Positions 1 through 6,308 of a DNA stretch of 17,911 nt are shown here, piece by piece (the first letter of the stretch is position 1; each line of letters begins with the position of its first letter). The stretch comes from CAIPVR01 sp049316905 (lineage in GTDB: Bacteria > Actinomycetota > Acidimicrobiia > Acidimicrobiales > Microtrichaceae). Below the pieces are notes generated by a model. That model had not been told where the DNA came from and made no database searches. It saw only the letters and a list, made by a program, of their open reading frames with translations. The stretch spans positions 1 through 17,911 of the forward strand of contig JBMOJH010000068.1 of the NCBI GenBank assembly GCA_049316905.1. Reading direction: 5' to 3'. Both the position numbers and the translations under genes were made by a program.

Positions 1-287
1 CGCGCCTCGGCCGCGCCGAAGCGCTCGCCGGTCAGCGCGTAGCGGCGCACCTGCTCCATCGCCCGCCATGACTCGCCGGCGAGTCCCCAGCCCCGCTCGG
101 GGTCGATGGCGCCGGCGAGCGTGTACGTGATCGTGTCGAGGTCGGGCGACACGTCGAGTCCGTGGACGACGGCGTCGTCGCCCACGTTGACCACCGCCGT
201 CACGTCGCCGGGCGCCACCACCTGCAGGAGCCCGCGGAGGAACCGCGCCGCGCCGACACCGCCGGACAGGACCGTCACCCCGGCCAT
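1..287 (-). CDS. fbiA: 2-phospho-L-lactate transferase FbiA/CofD, N-terminal part (runs off the left edge)
   Basis: Transfers the 2-phospho-L-lactate (or phosphoenolpyruvate-derived) moiety onto the deazaflavin Fo in coenzyme F420 biosynthesis, in the cytoplasm. Reading the minus strand from the ATG at 287 gives 95 codons with no stop. The protein opens MAGVTVLSGGVGAARFLRGL, the nucleotide-binding glycine-rich start of the CofD family. It continues with a VVNVGDDA stretch (about residues 34-41), then DLDTITYTLAG (about 50-60) and ERGWGLAGE (about 64-72), all in family order. The protein usually has over 300 residues, so about two thirds lies outside the window. It is 36 bases downstream of gmd on the same strand and probably co-transcribed. 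The sequence before the ATG is purine-rich (AAGGGCGGGGG) but not a clear ribosome-binding site. Family assignment is secure; whether the substrate is phospholactate or PEP cannot be told here. Confidence 0.93.
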   Translation of the reverse strand, partial: MAGVTVLSGGVGAARFLRGLLQVVAPGDVTAVVNVGDDAVVHGLDVSPDLDTITYTLAGAIDPERGWGLAGESWRAMEQVRRYALTGERFGAAEA

Positions 288-323
288 CGTCGCCCGCCCC
301 CGCCCTTCGCCCGCCGGTCCGGC

Positions 324-1304
324 TCAGCGGATCGCGTCGAGCCGGCCGGACAGCAGGTCGAGGTCCGCGTCGACCATCATCGTCACGAGGTCCTCGAACC
401 CGACCGACGGCGTCCAACCGAGCGACGCCTTCGCCTTGGCGGGGTCGCCGATCAGCAGGTCCACCTCGGCCGGCCGGTAGAAGGCCTCGTCGATCACCAC
501 GTGGTCCTCGTAGTTCAGCCCCACGTGGCCGAAGGCGATCTGGCAGAACTTGCGCACCGAGTGCGTCTCGCCGGTGGCCACCACGTAGTCGTCCGGGGTG
601 TCCTGCTGCAGCATCAGGTACATCGCCCGCACGTAGTCGCCGGCGAAGCCCCAGTCGCGCTCGGCCTCCAGGTTGCCGAGGCGCAGCTCCGTGGCCATCC
701 CGAGCTTGATCTTGGCGACGGCGTTGGTGATCTTGCGGGTGACGAACTCGAGACCGCGCCTCGGCGACTCGTGGTTGAACAGGATGCCGCTCGACGCGTG
801 CAGGTCGTAGGACTCCCGGTAGTTCACGGTGATCCAGTGGCCGTAGAGCTTGGCCACGCCGTAGGGGGAGCGGGGGTAGAAGGGCGTGCTCTCCTTCTGG
901 GGCACCTCGACGACCTTGCCGAACATCTCCGACGACGACGCCTGGTAGAAGCGGATGTCGGGATCCGCGATCCGCACTGCGTCGAGCAGGCGGGTGACAC
1001 CGAGGCCGGTGACGTCGCCGGTCAGCACCGGCTGGCCGAAGCTGGTCTGCACGAAGCTCTGGGCCGCGAGGTTGTACACCTCCTGCGGGCGGTAGGTCCG
1101 GAGCAGCTCGATGAGACTCGCCTGGTCGAGCAGGTCGCCCTGGACCGTGGCGATGCGGTCCTGCAGGTGTGCGATGCGCTCGAAGGTGACGGTGGAGGAA
1201 CGGCGGACCATTCCGATCACCTCGTAGCCCTCGTCGAGGAGGAGCTCCGCGAGGTACGAGCCGTCCTGGCCGGTGATGCCGGTGATGAGTGCGCGCTTGG
1301 TCAT
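324..1304 (-). CDS. gmd: GDP-mannose 4,6-dehydratase
   Basis: Converts GDP-D-mannose to GDP-4-dehydro-6-deoxy-D-mannose with a bound NADP(H), the first step to GDP-D-rhamnose or GDP-L-fucose. The 326-residue protein is an extended short-chain dehydrogenase. It has the Rossmann motif GITGQDG at residues 9-15 and the RRSS segment at 34-37 typical of GMDs. SSSEMFG is at 123-129, the catalytic YxxxK is Tyr148/Lys152, and NHESPRRG at 177-184 is a strong Gmd signature. Length matches the family. The ATG at 1304 lies two codons before the first beta strand, so the start is firm. There is no clear ribosome-binding site; a TAGAAC hexamer seven bases before the ATG could serve a leaderless transcript, but it lacks the final T. 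fbiA follows on the same strand and the XRE gene diverges 64 bases away. The reductase for the next step is rmd at 1873-2781. Confidence 0.96.
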   Translation of the reverse strand: MTKRALITGITGQDGSYLAELLLDEGYEVIGMVRRSSTVTFERIAHLQDRIATVQGDLLDQASLIELLRTYRPQEVYNLAAQSFVQTSFGQPVLTGDVTGLGVTRLLDAVRIADPDIRFYQASSSEMFGKVVEVPQKESTPFYPRSPYGVAKLYGHWITVNYRESYDLHASSGILFNHESPRRGLEFVTRKITNAVAKIKLGMATELRLGNLEAERDWGFAGDYVRAMYLMLQQDTPDDYVVATGETHSVRKFCQIAFGHVGLNYEDHVVIDEAFYRPAEVDLLIGDPAKAKASLGWTPSVGFEDLVTMMVDADLDLLSGRLDAIR

Positions 1305-1368
1305 GGGAGCCGTTCTACGCTGTCGGCGCCGCCGGGTCTGCCAACTGGGTTGTCACCGGCACGAGAAC
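1305..1368. promoter_or_regulatory. Divergent gmd / XRE-gene intergenic region
   Basis: A 64-base gap between two genes that point away from each other, so it should hold both promoters. On the plus strand TACGCT at 1316-1321 fits the actinobacterial -10 pattern TANNNT and would give an untranslated leader of about 40 bases before the XRE ATG at 1369. On the minus strand TAGAAC at 1312-1317 overlaps the same bases and sits seven bases from the gmd ATG, but departs from TANNNT at its last base. No -35 box or convincing operator palindrome is visible. The XRE product is an obvious candidate to bind here, which is inference. Confidence 0.35.
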
Positions 1369-1857
1369 ATGCCCGCACCGCCTCCTGCCGACTCCCTCCC
1401 GGAACCCGCCCCGGACCGGTCCGAGACGCTCGGCCGTCGGATCGCCAGGCTCCGGACCGCCCGGGGCTTGACCCAGACCGACCTGGCCGCCCGGGTCGCG
1501 ATCTCCCGGGTGGCGCTGTCGAACCTCGAGTCCGACCGCAGCGTGGCGGGCGAGCGGACCGTCGCCCTGCTCGCCGGGGTGTTCGGCACGGAGGCCACGG
1601 ACCTGGTGGACGGCACCGACTACCCGATCGCGAAGGCGGAACGCCTGCCGCTCGTGGTGGCCCGTCACACCGAGGTGGACCTCCGTCTGGCGCTGCTGGA
1701 CCGCGACCTGCGCTGGCTCGAGGGCGCGCCCCGCGCAGTGGCCGAACGGGTGCGGAGCGAGTGGCGGGCCGAGCTCACCGCGTTGCACGCCGAGGTGGTC
1801 GACCCGTCCGAACGAACGCGGGTGCACCTCGCGCTGGAACGTCTCGCCGGCGCCTGA
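1369..1857 (+). CDS. XRE-family helix-turn-helix DNA-binding protein
   Basis: A 162-residue cytoplasmic protein with a Cro/C1-type helix-turn-helix at about residues 22-78. The typical order is visible: an LGRRIARLRTARGLTQ-like opening, then DLAARVAISRVALSNLES for the two recognition-region helices. The remaining 80 or so residues are charged and probably helical; I do not recognise a domain there, and they may dimerise or sense a ligand. I chose the ATG at 1369 because upstream in-frame codons encode an implausible arginine/cysteine-rich stretch and overlap the start of divergent gmd. No clear ribosome-binding site precedes it. The gene stands alone between gmd and rmd and ends 15 bases from the tail of rmd. 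Control of the flanking GDP-rhamnose genes is a reasonable guess from position only. Confidence 0.8.
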   Translation: MPAPPPADSLPEPAPDRSETLGRRIARLRTARGLTQTDLAARVAISRVALSNLESDRSVAGERTVALLAGVFGTEATDLVDGTDYPIAKAERLPLVVARHTEVDLRLALLDRDLRWLEGAPRAVAERVRSEWRAELTALHAEVVDPSERTRVHLALERLAGA

Positions 1858-1872
1858 GCGGGTACGGCGGTG

Positions 1873-2781
1873 TCAGGCGGCGTCGAGCCGCGCTCGCTGG
1901 TCGTCGAGCAGGTCGCGCAGCGTGACCTCGAGCGGGATCGACGGCTCCCAGCCGGTGTCGGCCCGCAGCCGTGACGCGTCGCCGAGCAGCACCGGGATGT
2001 CGACCGGTCGCTGCAGGTCCGGGTCGGCCACGAGCTCCATCGGGATGGTGGCCATCGCGATGAACTGATCCGCCAGCTCCTGCACCGCGATCGCCCGACC
2101 GCTGCACACGTTGTAGACCTCGCCGGCGCGACCGTGTTCGACCATCATCCGGTAGGCGCGGACCACGTCGCGCACGTCGGTGAAGTCCCGGCGCGGGCTG
2201 AGGTTGCCGACCTTCACCACCGACTCGCCGGCCCGTTCGTTGGCCGCCACGCGACCCGCGAGCGCGGGGGCCACGAAGCGGTCGCTCTGGCCCGGGCCGA
2301 GGTGGTTGAACGGGCGGGCCCGCACGACCTGCTGGCCGAAGCCGAGGTTGGCCTGCAGCGCCACGTGGTCCGCTGCGGCCTTGGATGCCGCGTAGGGGCT
2401 GACCGGCCGCATCGGCAGGTCCTCGTCGATCGGCAGGTCGTCGGCCGAGACCTTGCCGTACACGTCGGCCGAGCCGACGGTGAGCACCCGCTCGACGCCC
2501 GCTTCCCGCGCGGCCCACAGGACGTTCAGCGTGCCCTCCGCGTTGGCCCGGAACGTGGCCTGCGGGGTGGCCCATGAGCCACCCACGTCGCTGGCACCGG
2601 CCAGGTGGTACACGGCCTCGGGGCGCGTGCGGCGGAACAGTTCGAGCAGGGACGGAGCGTCGGTGATGTCGAGGCCGTCGGTGCTGCGATCGGTGCACTC
2701 GACCTCATCGCCCTGCTCGTCGAGGTGCCGGGACAGGTGGTGGCCGACGAACCCGTTGGCCCCGGTGATCAGGGCCCTCAC
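1873..2781 (-). CDS. rmd: GDP-4-dehydro-6-deoxy-D-mannose reductase (NAD-dependent epimerase/dehydratase family)
   Basis: Probably reduces the Gmd product to GDP-D-rhamnose. The 302-residue protein begins directly with the Rossmann strand and TGANGFVG motif (Gly7, Gly10, Gly13). A DIT motif is at 38-40, VYHLAG at 57-62 and a SW pair at 69-70; the catalytic YxxxK is Tyr130/Lys134. RPFNHLGPGQ follows, a signature I associate with Rmd rather than with the epimerase-reductases that make GDP-L-fucose. I chose the GTG at 2781 because it places the start at the fold boundary. An in-frame extension reaches 2940 but is proline/arginine-rich and unlike the family. No ribosome-binding site is evident at that GTG. 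The gene is convergent with the XRE gene and divergent from the large glycosyltransferase. Another 4-keto-sugar reductase of the same superfamily is the main alternative. Confidence 0.87.
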   Translation of the reverse strand: MRALITGANGFVGHHLSRHLDEQGDEVECTDRSTDGLDITDAPSLLELFRRTRPEAVYHLAGASDVGGSWATPQATFRANAEGTLNVLWAAREAGVERVLTVGSADVYGKVSADDLPIDEDLPMRPVSPYAASKAAADHVALQANLGFGQQVVRARPFNHLGPGQSDRFVAPALAGRVAANERAGESVVKVGNLSPRRDFTDVRDVVRAYRMMVEHGRAGEVYNVCSGRAIAVQELADQFIAMATIPMELVADPDLQRPVDIPVLLGDASRLRADTGWEPSIPLEVTLRDLLDDQRARLDAA

Positions 2782-2839
2782 GGACGGCGCCCGGTGCGAC
2801 GGGGGAGGTGGACGGCGGTGCTGGGCTGCATCGGCGGTC

Positions 2840-2845
2840 ACCCTA
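2840..2845 (-). promoter_or_regulatory. Putative -10 element for rmd
   Basis: Read on the minus strand this is TAGGGT, matching TANNNT. It would start transcription near 2832 and leave a leader of about 50 bases before the rmd GTG at 2781. No -35 box is recognisable. An in-frame GTG of the longer open frame overlaps this hexamer, which argues that the true rmd start lies downstream. Confidence 0.35.
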
Positions 2846-2921
2846 ACGCCGCCCGGCGGACGGGTGGCGCGTGGCACCCCACGCCCGGCTCCGGCTCCAC
2901 GGGGGTGAGGTGTGTGGGGAG

Positions 2922-2927
2922 TACGAT
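2922..2927 (+). promoter_or_regulatory. Putative -10 element (TACGAT) for the glycosyltransferase operon
   Basis: TACGAT fits TANNNT well and lies in the rmd/glycosyltransferase divergent gap. Transcription would start near 2934, about 48 bases before the ATC codon at 2982 and downstream of the in-frame GTG codons at 2871 and 2910. No -35 hexamer is convincing. If this is the only promoter, the upstream GTG codons cannot be the start of the protein. Confidence 0.45.
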
Positions 2928-2967
2928 CGGCCCTCGTCACGGACCGACCCGGTCCCCTCGACGCACC

Positions 2968-2974
2968 GGAAGGA
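2968..2974 (+). promoter_or_regulatory. Ribosome-binding site GGAAGGA positioned before an ATC codon
   Basis: GGAAGGA is the best Shine-Dalgarno-like sequence in the region between rmd and the glycosyltransferase domain. It ends seven bases before ATC at 2982, the usual distance to a start codon, and no ATG, GTG or TTG lies at a proper distance. It therefore decides the proposed non-canonical start of the large glycosyltransferase. Confidence 0.45.
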
Positions 2975-2981
2975 ACCCGCC

Positions 2982-5900
2982 ATCGCCCCGCCCCCGCCCC
3001 CGGCCCACGGCCCGGAGCACGACGAGATCACCGACCCGGACCACGCGGTCGATCTCGATGACGGCACCGATCTCGACGACGCGGCCGAGGACGCCCGTTG
3101 GGGCATCGCGCCGGAGGCACCGATCACCGGGGTGGGCGCCCCGCCCGTCGTGGCCGTGGTGGTCACCCGTGATCCGGGCCCGTGGTTCGACGCCACGCTC
3201 CGGTCCCTCGCGGAGCAGGACTACGCGAGTCTGTCCGTGCTGGTCGTCGACAACGCCGGCGAGACGGACCCCACCGAACGCGTGCACCGTGTGCTGCCCG
3301 ACGCAGTCGTGCGCCGGCGCAGCACCGATGACGGCTTCTCCGCCGCGGCGAACGAGGTGCTCGGCGCCGTCGACGGCGCCACGTTTCACCTGGTGTTGCA
3401 CGACGACGTCGCCCTGCCGCCCGACGCGGTCACCGGTCTGGTCACCGAGGCCTTCCGCGCGAACGCGGGTGTGGTCGGCCCGAAGATCGTCGACTGGGAC
3501 GACCCGACCGTGCTCCGCTCCGTCGGTCTGGCCGTCGACGCGTACGGGGCATCCGGTCCGCTGGTCGACCCCGGCGAGATCGACCAGTCCCAGCACGACC
3601 TGGCGCGGCCGGTCTTCGCCGTGTCCTCCGCCTGTCTGCTCGTGCGGGCGGACCTGTTCGTCGCGGTCGGGGGGTTCAGCGACGACATCCCCTACGTGGG
3701 CGAGGACGTCGACCTCTGCTGGCGCGTCCGTCTCGCCGGCGCCAGCGTGCAGTTCTGCCCGCGGGTGGCGGTCCGTCACCGTGGGGACTTCGCCGAGCGA
3801 CGCGAGATGGATCTCGACGCCCAGGGTCTGCGGCACCAGGGTCGCATGGTCCTGGTCAACGACCAGCTGGTGCGGCTCGCGTGGCGGGTGCCGGTGGCCG
3901 CCGTGCTGTCGCTGGTCGACCTGCTGGGCTCGCTCCTGCTCGCCCGGTTCGGCCGGGTGGGCGACGTGGTGTCGGCGTGGGCCTGGAACCTCGCCCACCT
4001 CCCGTCGGTCCCACGGTCGCGGCGCCGCGTCCGTCGCATCCGTCGCATCCGCGACCGCGAGCTCCGGCCGCTGCTGCACCGCGGCAGCTTCCGGCTGCGG
4101 TCGCTGGTCCGCACCGAGGAGGGGGAGAGCCGCTTCGCCGCGGCAGGTCGCGCCGGCCGGGGTCGGCTCCGCGACCTGAGCCCAGGTTCGAGCCGAATCG
4201 CCCTCGCGCTCGTGGCGGCCACCGTGCTCATCGCGGTGGTCGGGGCCCGCAAGCTGATCGGCGGCGAGCTCCCCGTCGTACGGGAGCTGGTCACCCCGGG
4301 CGGGGACCTCGGCGCTCTCTGGGGTGAGTGGTGGACCGCCTGGCGGGGCGCGGGCCTCGGTGAGCCGTCGGTGCCGACGTCGTTCGTGCCGGGCCTGGCC
4401 GCCTTGTCCACCGTGCTGCTCGGGGCCCTCGACCTGGCGCGCCGGCTCGTCATCCTCCTGCCGCTCGTGGTGGGTGCGGTGGGCGCCTGGAAGCTCTTCA
4501 TCCGCTCCGGCTCCGTGCGGACCCGGGCCGCTGCGCTGGCGGTGTACACGCTCAACCCCGTTGCCCTGAACGCGATGGCGACCGGACGGCTCCAGGCGCT
4601 GGTCGCCTACGCCGCTGCACCGTGGTTCCTCCGCCGCATCGCCGCCCGCTCCGGTGTGGAGCCGTTCGCCGGACTCGACGACCGGCCCGGGCCGTTCGGG
4701 CGTCACCTGGCCGGCAACGCGCTGCTGCTGGTGGTGGTCGGTTCGATCAGCCCGGCCGGCGCCGCGGGCCTGGTGGTCGCGGGCTGCCTGCTCGCGGTCG
4801 CGCCGCTCCTCGCCCGCCGACGTGGCGGCGCGGCCCGAATGGTCGGCAGCGCGGTGGGCGGCCTCGTGCTGGCGGTGCCGGTGCTCTCGCCATGGTTGGT
4901 CGAGTCGGTGCGGCGCGGCGACGTGGCGAGCCTCACCGGCATCTGGGCCGGGCGCATGGCCGCCCCGTCCGCCGCGGAGATCATCACCGGTGCCGTGGGG
5001 CCGGTGACGGTGGGTTACCTGGGTTGGGGGATCGTGGTCGCCGCACTCGTCCCGCTCCTCACCGGGCGGTCCTGGCGGCTCGCGTGGGCCGTGGCCGGAT
5101 GGGTGCTGTCGCTCGCGGCCTGGACCGCCGCGGTGGTCGCCGCGCAGACCGGGTGGTTCGCGGGCGCCGGCCTCGAGCTGTACCTCGTGGCCGCGGCGCT
5201 GGGCCTCGTGGTGTCGGTGGCGATGGGACCGCTGGCGTTCGAGCGCGACGTGGTGGCCGGCGACTTCGGTGCGGGCCAGGTGGTGGCGGGTATCGGCGTG
5301 GCCGCGCTGGTCCTCGGCCTCGTGCCGGTGCTGGTGGCGTCCTCCGACGGGCGCTGGTACCAGCCGCAGGGCGACTTCCAGCGTGCGCTCGGGGTCGTCG
5401 ACCGGGGCGACGACTTCCGCACGCTGTGGATCGGCGACCCCGACGTGCTCCCGCTCTCGGGGTGGTCGCTCCGCGGCCGGGGCGACCTCGTCGTGGGCGT
5501 CAGCGAGGGGTTCGAACCCACGATCACCCAGCGGTACCGGCTCGACGGGGGCACCGGCGTGACCCAGCTCCGCCGGGCCGTCGCCGCGGCTCTCGACGGC
5601 CGGACCGCCCGCCTGGGCCAGCTGCTCGCCCCGATGGGCATCCGCTACGTCATCGTGGTCGACCGCCCCGCGCCGGAGCCGTTCGCGGACCGTGAGGTGC
5701 CGCCGCCGGTGGGAGCGGTGGCCGCCATGGAGGAGCAGCTCGACCTGGCCCAGGTGCCGCTCGCCCCGGGAGCGTGGCTGTTCCGGGTGGCCCAGCCGTG
5801 GCCGCTGCGCAGCGACGCCACCGACCAGGGCATCCCGCCGGGCGGCGCCCGGACGCTGGGTGCGGTCCTGCGGCTGCCACCCACGGCGCCGCCGCCGGCG

Positions 5901-6308
5901 CTGGGCCGCGGGCCGGGCACCAGCTTCTCCGGCCGCGTCGCGGACGGCGAGCTCGTGGCCCAGTCCGTGACCGCCGACCCGGGATGGTCGCTCAGGGCCG
6001 CGGGCCGCACCGCGCCCCGACGCGATCTGTTCGGCTGGTCGCAGGGGTTCCAGGTGCGCCGCGGCGGGGCGGCCCAACTGGCGTGGTCCACGCCCGTGTC
6101 GTCGCGGGTGCTGCAGGGCGTGCAGGTCCTCGGCCTGCTCCTCCTTCTGCTGCTGGCCCTCCGTCGGGTCGGCACCGCCCCCGCCCGCCGGCGCCGCCGC
6201 ATCGAGCGGCCCGAGGAGCCGGTCATCGTGGTGAGCCCCGGTGAGGACGTCCCCACCCCGCGCCGCTGGGACGAACCGGCCCCGCCGGGAGCGGAGGGCG
6301 TCCGATGA
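2982..6308 (+). CDS. Large GT2 glycosyltransferase fused to a polytopic membrane region
   Basis: About 1108 residues if started at the ATC. A Pro/Asp-rich lead (1-50) is followed by a GT2 (GT-A fold) domain at about 54-290. That domain has VVDN at 88-91, an HDD metal-binding motif at 140-142, and GEDVDLCWR at 240-248, typical of rhamnosyltransferase-like GT2 enzymes. A hydrophobic segment spans about 298-340, then a basic linker (RRRVRRIRRIR). From about 403 a multi-pass membrane region contains ALNPVALNAMATGRLQALVAYAAAPW, cut here as NPVALNAMATGR, familiar from actinobacterial cell-surface glycosyltransferases. A long extracytoplasmic part, a last membrane helix and a basic tail end it. It likely adds a sugar to an envelope glycan; donor and acceptor are unknown, though GDP-D-rhamnose is suggested by gmd and rmd nearby. 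Alternative starts are GTG 2871, GTG 2910 and GTG 3132. It overlaps the DUF5719 gene by ATGA. Confidence 0.85.
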   Translation: MAPPPPPAHGPEHDEITDPDHAVDLDDGTDLDDAAEDARWGIAPEAPITGVGAPPVVAVVVTRDPGPWFDATLRSLAEQDYASLSVLVVDNAGETDPTERVHRVLPDAVVRRRSTDDGFSAAANEVLGAVDGATFHLVLHDDVALPPDAVTGLVTEAFRANAGVVGPKIVDWDDPTVLRSVGLAVDAYGASGPLVDPGEIDQSQHDLARPVFAVSSACLLVRADLFVAVGGFSDDIPYVGEDVDLCWRVRLAGASVQFCPRVAVRHRGDFAERREMDLDAQGLRHQGRMVLVNDQLVRLAWRVPVAAVLSLVDLLGSLLLARFGRVGDVVSAWAWNLAHLPSVPRSRRRVRRIRRIRDRELRPLLHRGSFRLRSLVRTEEGESRFAAAGRAGRGRLRDLSPGSSRIALALVAATVLIAVVGARKLIGGELPVVRELVTPGGDLGALWGEWWTAWRGAGLGEPSVPTSFVPGLAALSTVLLGALDLARRLVILLPLVVGAVGAWKLFIRSGSVRTRAAALAVYTLNPVALNAMATGRLQALVAYAAAPWFLRRIAARSGVEPFAGLDDRPGPFGRHLAGNALLLVVVGSISPAGAAGLVVAGCLLAVAPLLARRRGGAARMVGSAVGGLVLAVPVLSPWLVESVRRGDVASLTGIWAGRMAAPSAAEIITGAVGPVTVGYLGWGIVVAALVPLLTGRSWRLAWAVAGWVLSLAAWTAAVVAAQTGWFAGAGLELYLVAAALGLVVSVAMGPLAFERDVVAGDFGAGQVVAGIGVAALVLGLVPVLVASSDGRWYQPQGDFQRALGVVDRGDDFRTLWIGDPDVLPLSGWSLRGRGDLVVGVSEGFEPTITQRYRLDGGTGVTQLRRAVAAALDGRTARLGQLLAPMGIRYVIVVDRPAPEPFADREVPPPVGAVAAMEEQLDLAQVPLAPGAWLFRVAQPWPLRSDATDQGIPPGGARTLGAVLRLPPTAPPPALGRGPGTSFSGRVADGELVAQSVTADPGWSLRAAGRTAPRRDLFGWSQGFQVRRGGAAQLAWSTPVSSRVLQGVQVLGLLLLLLLALRRVGTAPARRRRRIERPEEPVIVVSPGEDVPTPRRWDEPAPPGAEGVR

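Noticed and set aside
162..1925. A 587-codon plus-strand open frame across gmd and the XRE gene
   Set aside because: It is the antisense of gmd and a shifted reading of the XRE gene, with no domain of its own.
1873..2940. N-terminal extension of rmd to 2940
   Set aside because: The extra 53 residues are Pro/Arg/His-rich, cross the likely rmd -10 element and precede the Rossmann fold, which begins at GTG 2781.
2937..6077. A 1046-codon open frame on the minus strand opposite the large glycosyltransferase
   Set aside because: Its translation is His/Arg/Gly/Pro-rich low-complexity sequence without a domain. The plus-strand frame has recognisable motifs. Long antisense frames are expected in DNA this GC-rich.
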